Shown here in pieces: positions 46,401-59,300 of a stretch of 64,000 bases of DNA (position 1 is its first letter; each line of letters opens with the position of its first letter). The position numbers and the translations under genes were made by a program. The notes beneath the pieces were generated by a model. That model saw only the letters and a program-made list of their open reading frames with translations, was not told the origin of the DNA and did not search any database. This stretch comes from Glycine soja (lineage: Eukaryota; Streptophyta; Magnoliopsida; Fabales; Fabaceae): the NCBI RefSeq assembly GCF_004193775.1, contig NC_041005.1:18633865-18697864 (forward strand), written 5' to 3'.

Positions 46401-47225
46401 ATAGCTAGTGGAGCAGGGCTCAATGTTCACCAGGAATTCTTTAACTCCTGTCATGTGTCTGGAACAGCCACTATCTAGGTACCAATCTTCCTTAGCTGAT
46501 GCTCTAAGTGAAGTATGAACAACAAGACTGACAATCTTGTGTTTTGGAACCCACATCATCTTCTTTCTGCTGTTGCTACTTTGAGTTCCATGATGTGGAT
46601 GGCCATGTAGATGATAGCAAAAGGGCTTTATGTGACCATACTTGCCACAGTAGTGACACCTCCACTTCTTTCTTTTGCTCTTTTTCTGCTGCGTTCCATG
46701 ATGTCGAGACCGATGTTGTGACATCGTGGCTCCAGTCCTGTTTTTGGCAGGAACAAATTCTGTCATGGTCGTTCTGCCAGCAGACTTAGGATTAAATCCA
46801 AGTCCTCTCTGGTTTCCAGCATTCTTTCCAAGCAGCAGCACCTCATCAAGCGTATCTGAGCCTTTATTCAGCATCTTTATTGATTTGGTCATGTTTTCCA
46901 ATTTAGAGTTCAGAAAACCGACTTCTCCTTTAAGCTCAGAGATCTCCTCTTTATGTGCCTCCTTTTCAGCCTCCAGATCTGCAATGACCTTCTTCAGTTG
47001 TGCTTCTTGCTGAAGAATCTTCTCACTTTTGATGCATAGTTCTCTATAGGATGTAGCAAGCTCATCAAAAGTGATTTCACTGTCTGTATCACTTGAATCT
47101 TCAGCAGATTCAAATCTCCCAGTGAGTGCATTCACATCTCTGTCAGAGTCACTTTCTTGTTCACTCTCTGTATCAGATCGCATACAGAAAGTCCTTTCCT
47201 CTGCTTCTTGAGATGAGTGGGGCAT
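43437..47225 (-). pseudogene. pol: SIRE1-like pol (with gag C-terminus), copy 2, out of frame with gag
   Basis: A frame of 1262 codons holding the gag coiled coil, the second zinc knuckle [14 protein letters not shown], protease [11 protein letters not shown], integrase ([24 protein letters not shown]), reverse transcriptase YVDDI and RNase H (CDADW, STAEAEY, CDNMSA). All catalytic motifs match copy 1. It is separated from the N-terminal gag by a net 4-bp loss near 47171-47185 relative to copy 1. The first ATG of the frame lies in out-of-frame gag sequence, so it is not a natural start. Confidence 0.9.
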
Positions 47226-48166
47226 TCAGCTATGATGTGTCCATAGCCTTCACACCCATGACATTGAATTCCTTTGCTGTGACTGGGCTTTACATCTGAC
47301 CTTTTCTGGTATTTGCTGCCTTTCCTGATGTCGAAAGGGATGTTCTGGACATGTGGCTTCTGCCTCCTGTCCATTCTGTTCATCACTTTGTTGAACTGTT
47401 TTCCAAGGAGCACAACTGCATTTGTCAGACCTTCATCAGTATCCAGGTCATACTCACCTTCTTCTCCTTCATCATTTGACACGAACACCAGATCCTTGCT
47501 CTTCTTTTCAGCCCTATCCGAGAGTCCTAGCTCAAAGGTTTGAAGGGAACCAATGAGTTCATCCACTCTCATGTTGCAAATGTCTTGGGCCTCCTCTATT
47601 GCAGTGACTTTCATGTCAAATCTCTCAGGCAAGGATCTCAGGATCTTTCTCACCAGCTTTTCATCTGTCATCTTCTCTCCCAAGGCAGTGCAAGCATTGG
47701 CAATTTCAAGAATGTTCATGTGGAAGTCATGAATGCATTCTTCCTCCTTCATCTTCAGATTTTCGAATTTTGTGGCCAATAGTTGCAATCTGGACATCTT
47801 CACTTTGGAGGTTCCTTCATGAGTGATTTTTAGGATCTCCCAAGCATCCTTGGCCACTGTACATGTGTTGATCAGTCTGAAGATATTCTTGTCAACTCCA
47901 TTGAATAGAGCATTCAAAGCTTTGGAGTTTCCAAGTGCCAATTCGTCTTCTTCTTTAGTCCAGTCTTCTTCTGGCTTCAATTCATCAGTGGGCTTTCCTT
48001 CTGTGTCCAGCATCTTGGGATGTTCCCAGCCTTTGATGACAGCTTTCCAGGTTCTGCTATCCAGTGATTTGAGGAAGGCCACCATCCTTGCTTTCCAGTA
48101 TTCATAGTTGGTTCCATCTAGGATTGGTGGTCTGTTCACTGGTCCTCCTTCTTTCTCCATGTTCAT
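47132..48166 (-). pseudogene. gag: SIRE1-like gag N-terminal part, copy 2, frameshifted
   Basis: 344 codons from the same ATG position as copy 1. DUF4219/UBN2-type capsid and the first zinc knuckle [14 protein letters not shown] are intact. About 20 residues after the knuckle it runs out of frame and ends. It could make a truncated gag protein but not a polyprotein unless ribosomes shift frame. Confidence 0.9.
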
Positions 48167-48210
48167 CAGAATTTATCTCCCTAGATCTCACTCTGTGATT
48201 TCGAGTGTTG

Positions 48211-48222
48211 GCTCTGATACCA
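48211..48222 (-). other. Primer binding site, initiator Met-tRNA, copy 2
   Basis: TGGTATCAGAGC on the minus strand, two bases inside the 5' LTR, as in copy 1. Confidence 0.93.
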
Positions 48223-48224
48223 AT

Positions 48225-49372
48225 TGAAATTCTGATACCAGGGGACAGATGTCGTACCGGATGTCACGACATCACGCTTCAGAACATGCAGATTATATGT
48301 GTCCGTATGAACAGATTAAACAAGTAAATAACACAAGAGAATTGTTAACCCAGTTCGGTGCAACCTCACCTACATCTGGGGGCTACCAAGCCAGGGAGGA
48401 AATCCACTCTCAATAGTGTTAGTTCAAGGTCTAACAGCCCCTGTTTACAACCTTCTCACCTAACCACTACCCGTGCGATCTCTACCTAAGAGCCACTCTT
48501 AGATATGAGAACCTCCGCTCACTCCCTCTCACTCACACTCCCGTGTTTACAATTAAGTCAAAGACACACCAGAGATCAACTCTGAACAAAAGAGATCAAC
48601 TCTACACACTAGAGATCAACTCTACACACAAGAGATCAACTCTACACACATAGGTCCAACACTTGATGTTAGGGTACCATCAAGGTGGCTCACAAAAGAC
48701 TCAAGTCCCAAAACTCACAAAATAACTCTTCAATCCCGGACTTGGTACAGAACTCGTGCAGCCTCCATGATTATATAGCAATTTGCGTTTCTGGGCTGCA
48801 ACGGCTTGTGCTGGAGGAGATCTATCTTCTTCTGCAAAAAATCTGCAGTTAAAGAACTAAAAGATAACTTTTGATCTTTTAGTTTGAATCTTTAATCTTT
48901 AATCTTTAATCCCTGAACGAACTCTTCTACTTTGAAATTCGAACTTTAATGATCTTTTAATTCGTTCCTAAAGATAGATCTTCTAATCTCTTGCTAACTG
49001 CACAATAATCTGTTAAAGATATAACAGATTTATATGTCCAGTATTTTCGGGCCGGATGTCAGGACATCGTGTCCGACATCGTGGATCCTGCAGCTTCACT
49101 TCTGCACTTGACTTTTATCTTGCATTGTACAGCGACTCCAGTATTCTCGGGCAGGATGTCAAGACATTGTATCCGACATCGTGGATCCTGCAACTTCAAT
49201 TCTTCATTTGACATTTTATCTTGCCTTGTGCATTGTGCAGCCCGATCTTATTCCTTGACATAACGTTGGACATCATGTGCAGCAACTCCAGCTTTCCTTC
49301 ATTGTCTAAGTGCTTATGTTTTAACAAAATCTTAGCCAATCTTTTAAAGCTCAGTAGAGCTAAACACTAACA
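48225..49372 (-). repeat. 5' LTR of SIRE1-like copy 2
   Basis: 1148 bp, matching 39581-40728 except for about four substitutions. It carries the same 100-bp and 20-bp internal tandem duplications, here at 49037-49236 and about 48571-48650. Confidence 0.96.
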
Positions 49373-49377
49373 ACATC

Positions 49378-49840
49378 CTTGCAATTTCACAATCAAGAGT
49401 ATCTTTGTCTTGCACATTGAAAGAAGTTGCTAAAGGGCCTTTGATTTTTGGATTAGCACCAATGTTTGTCTTTTTGCCTTCATTAGAGACTGTAGGTAAA
49501 GTGACACTTTTTTCTGTGACTTTGTATTTTCAATGATATTTCATTGTCTAACTTTTTAAACTCAACAAGTCTTGAAGGAGACACCTTTGAACAAACTCTA
49601 ACTCCTATTGTTGAGATTTTAACCAAGTGATCTTTTACTCTAGTGTAAGATCCATTGAATTCACATATGTTGCATTTAAACTCAAAATTTCCACCACTAG
49701 TTGTCTTTCTTAATTTTGAAACATATCTCCATAGAAGTTTGGTTTCATCCTCTTGTTCTACTTGATTAGTAGCACTACTAATATCTACAATAAAACAAAG
49801 AAAATAAACACAAATACACCATGATTTCCCTTGCATGCAT
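49378..49840 (-). pseudogene. hAT transposase remnant, BED zinc finger (5' part)
   Basis: The minus strand reads LLWRYVSKLRK, FKCNICEFNGSYTRVKDHL and VRVCSKVSPSRLVEFKKLD, the N-terminal BED-type zinc finger and linker of plant DUF659 hAT transposases. Near 49378 it reads DCEIARM, which continues in frame into the sequence at 39580 on the other side of the SIRE1-like element. The linker contains a frame break near 49500. Confidence 0.85.
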
Positions 49841-50348
49841 TACAAAACAAAGCAAATACCATAGTAAAATCTTTGATGGTGAATGGTTATGATATCCACA
49901 CACATTCCATTGCCAGAAGATAAGACATATTAAAATATAATAGTGTTTCCGAAGATAACTGAGCAGGAGATATGGGACTTGTATTAACATCCATCCCATT
50001 CTCTTTTTTTTGTACTATTCTAAAATATATTTTTTTATTTTTGTTTGCCACATATAAAAACTTATAGACATATTACCTTATCACGGTACTACTACTTCTA
50101 CTACTCAAAATCTTATAATAATAATAGCAATAATGATGGTATTATAAAATCTATAAACTAATCCCCTTATGGAGAACTAAAACCTTGGAGGAATAAAAGG
50201 GATGAAAGAAAAATGGAAAATGATACTACAAATTAAAAACTCATTCACATTGGTATAATAATACTAATATTAGAAGACATGAAATCAAAGCTTGCACTAC
50301 CACCATCAGATCACATAACATTGTAGTTTGAGGTGTTTTCATTTGCAT
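49841..50348. other. AT-rich flank, no gene
   Basis: Probably 5' sequence of the hAT element and older intergenic DNA. Nothing recognised. Confidence 0.4.
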
Positions 50349-50570
50349 CACTACTAAAAAAACATGTTTTAACGTCATTGAATTTAAGTCGGTTTTTGAA
50401 AAACCGATGTAGAAAAATATGTGATGGCATTTTTTAAATTAAGTTCAACTTTTTTAGGACAGCTTTATAAGAACCGTCTTTGAAAGCAAGAGTTCAAAGA
50501 CAATTTTAAAGAACCGTCTTTGAAAGCAGGGTTCAAGGACGGTTTTTGAAAAATCGTCTTTGAAAACCCT
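50349..50570 (+). mobile_element. CACTA-type transposon terminus
   Basis: Starts CACTACTAAAAAAACATG, a CACTA terminal inverted repeat. It is followed by subterminal repeats of the type 'gaaccgtctttgaaagc' and 'gtcggtttttgaaaaaccg' in both orientations, as in legume CACTA elements. The opposite end was not found in the window, so this may be a truncated element. Confidence 0.55.
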
Positions 50571-51545
50571 TCCCATTTACGCTTTAAATTTCATTTCCCT
50601 TTTGCTTGCCTTCTCAGTCTCTTGCAGCACAACAACTCTCTCACCCTTACCTTTTGCGTGCTCTCTCAGTGTCTCGTGGCACAGCTCTCTCACCCTACTT
50701 TTTCTCTCTCGCGGTCGAGCCCCAAAGCTTTCCTAGCCTCAAGGAGGCCGCGCATGAACTCTTAGCCCAAGAAGAAGAAGGGAACTTACACATGATGAGA
50801 TGCTTGCGTGATCGCAATGGTGGTTTCAACCAAGGCCTTACGTGCAATGAGATGCTCATGCGACCGTGACAACGGCAACAATGAAGGTTCATGGGGCGGA
50901 GGAGGCATAAGATCCTACGATGGATTCGATAAGGCGGTCCGTCATGTGAGGTTGACCAGACGGAGCCACCGAGGCTGGTGTTGGATCTATCGTGAGACGA
51001 TTTGAAGGGCGCAACCCAAATTTTGATATGAAGCTCGCCATCAACAGAAACTCAAAAAGAAGCCCTAGTTCTTTCTGCACTCTTCACTCCTTCCCAACCT
51101 CGTTTCGTTGGATAACAAAGCTTTGTATATTAACTCATCTTTGTACTGTACAAGAATAATATTTGTAGACACGAAGTGTGAGAGTTGTCTCATTTCTCCA
51201 CCCTTTTTATGTTCTTAAAGTTTAAACTTGTTTGTGGATCTGAATTTCTGCCCAAGGGGTTTCAAAACTTCCTTAGTAGTTAAATCATGTGGTATTACTA
51301 TGGTATGTTTATATTGGTTGATGGTCTTTTTCTTAAAAAAAAATTCTGGATTGATTCTAGGGATGTACCATGGTGGATACAAATTATCTAGCTTACTGGC
51401 TATTTCTTCTTGCTATATAATAAATCCATGACAACTTATTAGATTCCTAATTAACCCTTTTACTTGGCTGTGTTGCAAGATACCAAGAAGCAAATCCTCT
51501 AGTTTTGGTGTACCAAAGAAAAAAGAGGAGCAGATATCATAAGGG
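50571..51545 (+). other. Sequence downstream of the CACTA end
   Basis: Higher GC at 50600-51060 with short open frames (for example 50606-50869) that match no family known to me. It could be captured host sequence inside the CACTA element or element 5' sequence. No gene is claimed. Confidence 0.3.
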
Positions 51546-51550
51546 CAAGA

Positions 51551-53081
51551 TGGTGTCGCAACGTGCCCTTCGCGGGCGAGCGAGGGCGAGGCTCACGGGT
51601 GCGCTTTCCAAAGGAGGAAAGATGCGCGGAGTCGCCACCAACGTTTATTTGTGGAAAACGTCAGAAAAACCGAAGGAAACCGGTCAAAATGAAAATTCTA
51701 AGTTCGGGAGTTGTATTTACGCTTGAGGAAGGTATTAGCACCTCTTACGTTTGTCTCGAAAGACAACAATCTATTTTTTAGAATTGTGGAATTTTGTTAT
51801 CTTAACTTTTATTTCTTTTTATTTTTTGAAGTCGACAAAAGCGGGGCTTTTGCTCCTACGTACCCTCCTTTGGAGAGGAAATCAGACCTACGTAGTTCTT
51901 ACTTATGCGTGAATCAAGTGATTCTTTTTACTTGAAAGGTGATCGTTTTAAGGCGTTGGACCTTAAAAATGATCCATTTTACTAGGTAAGAAACTGAAAT
52001 GATAAACTTTCAAAATCCTATTTTTGTGGACGAGCTTGACTAGGCGAGTTGATTTTAGCCTTAATTTCACTTTAGTTATTTAGTCAATTCAATTAAGAAT
52101 GAGAAATCCCAAAGAGAAAACGTCCGATTGACCTTTCGCTTTTATTTTACTAAAAGGTATTTTTTGATTATTATATTATTATTTTACCTCTTTTTTGATT
52201 TCCAACGTGGTTACGGCACGACCGAACGGTCGGAATTCATTTTAACCAAAATTAACGGATGATGCAATTCAAACGATTGGTGGAAATTTATTTTATTTTT
52301 AGATTAAGCGAGAAATGACTTAAATAAATGGCTTAAGCACGTCAAAAGGGGGTATAAAAAGTAAATGAAAACGAGAAAAAAAATACATGAAACAAAATGT
52401 GGACCACCACGGGTACATAGAATGAATTGAAAAGCTCGGTTTGAGGTACTTACCCGTTGAAGACTGAAGAAAACGAAGAACGAACGATGAATCTTGAAGA
52501 ACGGTCGAGAATCTTGAAGAACGGCTTGGATTTTCTTCGCGGAACTAATTTTCCTCAGTTATTTCGAGAGAGAGAGAAGTGCCTAAGGGGCTGAACCCTT
52601 TTCTTCTTCACTTCTTCCCCTATTTATAGCAAAATAGGGGAGAAGCTTGCCGCCCAGCTCGCCCAGGCGAGCAAGGTTGCTTCCTCCAGAAGCAACAGCC
52701 TTCTGGAGGAATCTTTTAGAGGGCCAAGTGGGCCTGGTTGCTATTTACACCCCCATTTTTACTAAATGCACCCCCCCTTTCTATTTTTTTTTGTAATTCA
52801 TTTTCCGTAACGTTACGAAACTTTACGAATTTCGTAACGATACCTATTTTCCTTCCGCAAGGTTACGAATCCTTACGGATCATGTATTTACTCTTTTTTA
52901 CTTTCAAAGAAGTTACGGAAACTCACGGATTGCGCAAAAACACCTCTTTTTGATTTCCGCCACATTACGGAATTTCACGGATTACGCAAGCCTGCTTCCT
53001 TTTGGATTTCTGAGACGTCTCGGGACTTCATTTAATGCATGTCATCAAGTAATAATCCCCGGACGAAATTAGGGTATGACA
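51551..53081 (-). mobile_element. 3' LTR of a minus-strand Ty3/gypsy (Tat-like) element
   Basis: On the minus strand it starts TGTCATACCCTAATTTCG at 53081, right after a PPT (AAAGAGGGGCAAC, 53082-53094). A TATA box (TATAAATA) sits at 52621-52628 on the same strand. The far end is placed at TGGTGTCG (51551) but is uncertain, because the partner LTR lies outside the window. It contains a 14-bp palindrome CGACCGAACGGTCG at 52219-52232. Confidence 0.65.
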
Positions 53082-53335
53082 GTTGCCCCTCTTTACTTAC
53101 CTCTCATCGGAGATAAGAGGAAAGCAAAGATAGGACACTGATTTCGTCCGTCCTACCCTTTCTGTGATGACGACTCTCGTCTCCATTCCTTCTTTTTTTC
53201 TTCTGCACAAAACAAAATACAAACAATAACAAAGAACAATGAACATAATACACATATACACATACTTGGCGAAGGAACCGATCTGGAAAACAACAGAATA
53301 ACGTGCTTCCCAGTCACCAGAAGCTTCGCACTTGA
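53082..53335 (-). other. PPT and spacer between LTR and tandem array
   Basis: The polypurine tract at 53082-53095 is followed by about 240 bp of unique sequence before the first recognisable array unit. In element orientation this is the last part of the 3' untranslated region. Confidence 0.55.
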
Positions 53336-56300
53336 TAATGGAGACACATGAACAACGCTAGGCAATGACATTCATGGTGCTCCGAACAAAGGTGGAGTAT
53401 GGAGGATTGCCTTGAGGGTCCGCACTTAGGCAATCATGAAACTCAGCTCCAAACTCGAAAGTGGAGGACACAAGAACAGCCCTAAGCAATAACATTCATG
53501 TGACTCCGGAACAGGATGAGAATGGAGGATTGCCTTGAGGGTCCTCTCTTAGGCAATCATGGAACACAGCTCCAAACTCGAAAATGGAGGACACATGAAC
53601 AGCCCTAAGCAATAACATTCATGTGGCTCCGGAAAAGGGTGAGAAAGAAGGATTGCCTTGAGGGTCCTCTTTTAGGCAATCATGGAACACAACTCCAAAC
53701 TCGAAAGTGGAGGACACATGAACAGCCCTAAGCAATAACATTCATGTGGCTCCGGAACAGGATGAGAAAGGAGGATTGCCTTGAGGGTCCTCTCTTAGGC
53801 AATCATGGAACACAACTCCAAACTCGAAAATGGAGGACACATGAATGACAACGCAATTCACTCATGTGGCTCCGGAAAAGGATGAGAATGGAGGATTGCC
53901 TTGAGCGTCCTCTCTTAGGCAATCATGAAACACAGCTCCAAACTCAAAAGTGGAGAACACATGAACAGCCCTAAGAATTAACATTCATGTGGCTCCGGAA
54001 AAGGGTGAGAAAGGAGGATTGCCTTGAGGGTCCTCTCTTAGGCAATCATGGAACACAGCTCCAAACTCGAAAATGAAGGACACATGAATGACAACGCAAT
54101 TCATTCATGTGGCTCCGGAAAAGGATGAGAATGCAGGATTGCCTTGAGGGTCCTCTCTTAGGCAATCATGGAACACAGCTCCAAACTCGAAAATGGAGGA
54201 CACAAGAATGACAACGCAATTCATTCATGTGGCTCCAGAAAAGGATGAGAATGGAGGGTTGCCTTGAGGGTCCTCTCTTAGGCAATCATGGAACACAGCT
54301 CCAAACTCGAAAATGGAGGACACATGAATGACAACGCAATTCATTCATATAGCTCCGGAAAAGGATGAGAATGGAGGATTGCCTTGAGGGTCCTCTCTTA
54401 GGCAATCATGAAACACAGCTACAAACTCGAAAATGGAGGACACATGAATGACAACGCAATTCATTCATATGGCTCCGGAAAAGGATGAGAATGGAGGATT
54501 GCCTTGAATGTCCTCTCTTAGGCAATCTGGAAACACAGCTCCAAACTCAAAAATGGAGGACACATGAAAGACAACGCAATTCACTCATGTGGCTCCGGAA
54601 ATGGATGAGAATGGAGGATTGCCTTGAGGGTCCTCTCTTAGGCAATCATGAAACACAGCTCCAAACTCAAAAGTGGAGAACACATGAACAGCCCTAAGCA
54701 ATAACATTCATGTGGCTCCGGAAAAGGGTGAGAAAGGAGGATTGCCTTGAGGGTCCTCTCTTAGGCAATCATGGAACACAGCTCCAAACTCGAAAATGGA
54801 GGACACATGAATGACAACGCAATTCATTCATGTGGCTCCGGAAAAGGATGAGAATGGAGGATTGCCTTGAGGGTCCTCTCTTAGGAACTCATGGAACACA
54901 GCTCCAAACTCGAAAATGGAGGACACATGAATGACAACGTAATTCATTCATACGGCTCCGGAAAAGGATGAGAATGGAGGATTGCCTTGAGGGTCCTCTC
55001 TTAGGCAATCATGGAACACAACTCTAAACTCGAAAGTGGAGGACACATGAACAGCCCTAAGCAATAACATTCATGTGGCTCCGGAAAAGGGTGAGAATGG
55101 AGGATTGCCTTAAGGGTCCTCTCTTAGGCAATCATGGAACACAGCTCCAAACTCGAAAATGGAGGACACATGAATGACAACGCAATTCATTCATATGGCT
55201 CCGGAAAAGGATGAGAATGGAGGATTGCCTTGAGGGTCCTCTCTTAGGCAATCATGGAACACAGCTCCAAACTCGAAAATGGAGGACACATGAACAGCCC
55301 TAAGCAATAACATTCATGTGGCTCTGGAACAGGAAGAGAATGGAGGATTGCCTTAAGGGTCCTCTCTTAGGCAATCATGGAACACAGCTCCAAACTCGAA
55401 AATGGAGGACACATGAATGACAACGCAATTCATTCATATGGCTCCAGAAAAGGATGAGAATGGAGGATTGCCTTGAGGGTCCTCTTCTCTTAGGCAAACA
55501 TGGAACACAGCTCTAAACTCGAAAGTGGAAGACACATGAACAACCCTAAGCAATAACATTCATGTGGCTCCGGAACAGGATGAGAATGGAGGATTGCCTT
55601 AAGGGTCCTCTCTTTGGCAATCATGGAACACAGCTCCAAACTCAAAAATGGAGGACACATGAATGACAACGCAATTCACTCATGTGGCTCCGGAAAAGGA
55701 TGAGAATGGAGGATTGCCTTGAGGGTCCTCTCAGGCAATCATGAAACACTGCTCCAAACTCAAAAGTGGAGAACACATGAACAGCCATAAGCAATAACAT
55801 TCATGTGGCTCCGGAAAAGGGTGAGAAAGGAGGGTTGCCTTGAGGGACCTCTCTTAGGCAATCATGGAACACAGCTCTAAACTCAAAAATGGAGAACACA
55901 TGAATGACAACGCAATTCATTCATATGGCTCCAGAAAAGGATGAGAATGGAGGATTGCCTTGAGGGTCCACTCTTTGGCAATCATGAAAGACAGCTCGAA
56001 ACTCGAAAATGGAGGACACATGAATGACAACGCAATTCATTCATATGGCTCCGGATTAGGATGAGAATGGAGGATTGCCTTGAGGGTCCTCTCTTAGGCA
56101 ATCATGAAACACAGCTCCAAACTCAAAAATGGAGGACACATGAATGATAACGCAATTCACTCATGTGGCTCCGGAAAAGAATGAGAATGGGGGATTGCCT
56201 TGAGGCTCCTCTCTTAGGCAATCATGAAACATAGCTCCAAACTCAAAAGTGGAGAACACATGAACAGCCCTAAGCAATAACATTCATGTGGCTCCGGAAA

Positions 56301-59300
56301 AGGGTGAGAAAGGAGGATTGCCTTGAGGGTCCTCTCTTAGGCAATCATGGAACACAGCTCCAAACTCGAAAATGGAGGACACATGAATGACAACACAATT
56401 CATTCATGTGGCTCCAGAAAAGGATAAGAATGGAGGATTTCCTTGAGGGTCCTCTCATAGCCAATCATGGAACACAGCTCCAAACTCGAAAATGGAGGAC
56501 ACATGAATGACAACACAATTCATTCATGTGGCTCCAGAAAAGGATAAGAATGGAGGATTTCCTTGAGGGTCCTCTCATAGCCAATCATGGAACACAGCTC
56601 CAAACTCAAAAATGGAGGACACATGAATGACAACGCAATTCATTCATGTGGCTCCGGAAAAGGATGAGAATGGAGGATTGCCTTGAGGGTCCTCTCTTAG
56701 GCAATCATGGAACACAGCTACAGACTCGAAAGTGGAGGACACATGAACAGCCCTAAGCAATAACATTCATGTGGCTCCAGAGAAGGATGAGAATGGAGGA
56801 TTTCCTTGAGGGTCCTCTCTTAGGCAATCATGAAATACAACTCTAAACTCGAAAGTGGAGGACACATAAATAGCCCTAAGCAATAACATTCATGTGGCTC
56901 CGGAAAAGGATGAGAATGGACGATTGCCATGAGGGTCCTCTCTTAGGCAATCATGAAACACAGCTCCAAAATCGAAAATGGAGGACACATGAATGACAAC
57001 GCAATTCATTCATGTGGCTTCGGAAAAGGATAAGAATGGAGGATTGCCTTGAGGGTCCTCTCTTAGGCAATCGTGGAAAACAGCTCTAAACTCGAAAGTG
57101 GAGGACACAAGAACAGCCCTAAGCAATAACATTCATGCGGCTCCCGAAAAGGTTAAGAATGGAGGATTGCCTTAAAGGTCCTCTCTTAGGCAATCATGGA
57201 ACACAGCTCCAAACTCGAAAATGGAGGACACATGAATGACAATGCAATTCATTCATGTGGCTCCGGAAAAGGATGAGAATGGAGGATTGCCTTGAGGGTC
57301 CTCTCTTAGGAATTCATGGAACACAACTCCAGACTCGAAAGTGGAGGACACATGAACAGCCCTAAGCAATAACATTCATGTGGCTCCGGAAAAGGATGAG
57401 AATGGAGGATTGCCTTGAGGGTCCTCTCTTAGGCAATCATGAAACTCAGATCCAAACTCGAAAGTGGAGAACACATGAACAGCCCTAAGCAATAACATTT
57501 ATGTGGCTCCGGAAAAGGGTGAGAATGGAGGATTGCCTTGTGGGTCCTCTCTTAGGCAATACTGGAAAACAGCTCCAAACTTGAAAATGGAGGACACATG
57601 AATGACAATGCAATTCACTCATGTGGCTCCGGAAAAGGATGAGAATGGTGGATTGCCTTGAGGGTCCTCTCTTAGGCAATCATGAAACACAGCTCCAAAC
57701 TCAAAAGTGGAGAACACATGAACAGCCCTAAGCAATAACATTCATGTGGCTCCGGAAAAGGGTGAGAAAGGAGGATTGCCTTGAGGGTCCTCTCTTATGC
57801 AATCATGGAACACAGCTCCAAACTCGAAAATGGAGGACACATGAATGACAACGCAATTCATTCATATGGCTCCAGAAAAGGATGAGAATGGAGGATTGCC
57901 TTGAGGGTCCTCTCTTAGGCAATAATGAAACACAGCTCCAAACTCGAAAATGGAGGACACATGAATGACAACGCAATTCATTCATATGGCTCCAGAAAAG
58001 GATGAGAATGGAGTATTGCCTTGAGGGTCCTCTCTTAGGCAATCATGAAACACAGCTCCAAACTCAAAAATGGAGGACACATGAATGATAACGCAATTCA
58101 CTCATGTGGCTCCGGAAAAGGAAGAGAATGGGGGATTGACTTGAGGGTCCTCTCTTAGGCAATCATGAATCACAGCTCCAAACTCAAAAGTGGAGAACAC
58201 ATGAACAGCCCTAAGCAATAACATTCATGTGGCTCCGGAAAAGGGTGAGAAAGGAGGATTGCCTTGAGGGTCCTCTCTTATGCAATCATGGAACACAGCT
58301 CCAAACTCGAAAATGGAGGACACATGAATGACAACGCAATTCATTCATATGGCTCCAGAAAAGGATGAGAATGGAGGATTGCCTTGAGGGTCCTCTCTTA
58401 GGCAATAATGAAACACAGCTCCAAACTCGAAAATGGAGGACACATGAATGACAACGCAATTCATTCATATGGCTCCAGAAAAGGATGAGAATGGAGTATT
58501 GCCTTGAGGGTCCTCTCTTAGGCAATCATGAAACACAGCTCCAAACTCAAAAATGGAGGACACATGAATGATAACGCAATTCACTCATGTGGCTCCGGAA
58601 AAGGAAGAGAATGGGGGATTGACTTGAGGGTCCTCTCTTAGGCAATCATGAATCACAGCTCCAAACTCAAAAGTGGAGAGCACATGAACAGCCGTAAGCA
58701 ATAACACTCATGTGGCTCCGGAAAAGGGTGAGAAAGGAGGATTGCCTTGAGGGTCCACTCTTAGGCAATCATGGAACACTGCTCCAAACTCGAAAATAGA
58801 GGACACATGAATGACAACGCAATTCATTCATACGGCTCCGGAAAAGGATGAGAATGGAGGATTGCCTTGAGGGTCCTCTCTTAGGCAATCACGAATCACA
58901 GCTCCAAACTCAAAAGTGGAGAGCACATGAACAGCCGTAAGCAATAACATTCATGTGGCTCCGGAATAGCATGAGAATGGAGGATTGCCTTAAGGGTCCT
59001 CTCTTTTGCAATCATGGAACACAACTCCAAACTCGAAAATGGAGGACACACGAATGACAACGCAATTCACTCATGTGGCTCCGGAAAAGGATGAGAATGG
59101 AGGATTGCCTTGAGGGTCCTCTCTTAGGCAATCATGAAACACTGCTCCAAACTCAAAAGTGGAGAACACATGAACAGCCATAAGCAATAACATTCATGTG
59201 GCTCCGGAACAGGATGAGAATGGAGGATTGCCTTAAGGGTCCTCTCTTTGGCAATCATGGAACACAGCTCCAAACTTGAAAATGGAGGACACATGAATGA

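Larger units (their letters stand above)
39581..49372 (-). mobile_element. Full-length SIRE1-like Ty1/copia retrotransposon, copy 2
   Basis: 9792 bp, minus strand, TSD ACATC at 39576-39580 and 49373-49377. LTRs are 39581-40728 and 48225-49372 (1148 bp each). About four single-base differences between them were seen by eye (near 39710, 39810, 40322 and 40513 of the left copy), so it is older than copy 1 but still young. PBS 48211-48222; gag-pol 48166-43437 with a frameshift; env-like ORF down to 41382; PPT 40729-40740. It is inserted in a hAT transposase gene between the BED and DUF659 regions. Confidence 0.95.

Noticed and set aside
43437..47225. Copy 2 pol frame as an independently started ORF, as in elements with separate gag and pol
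   Set aside because: Copy 1 has gag and pol in one frame, and the split coincides with a net 4-bp loss. The apparent start lies in out-of-frame gag sequence.
50606..50869. 87-residue frame after the CACTA terminus
   Set aside because: No recognised domain, with overlapping frames on both strands in a GC-richer patch. It may be captured sequence, but not enough for a gene call.
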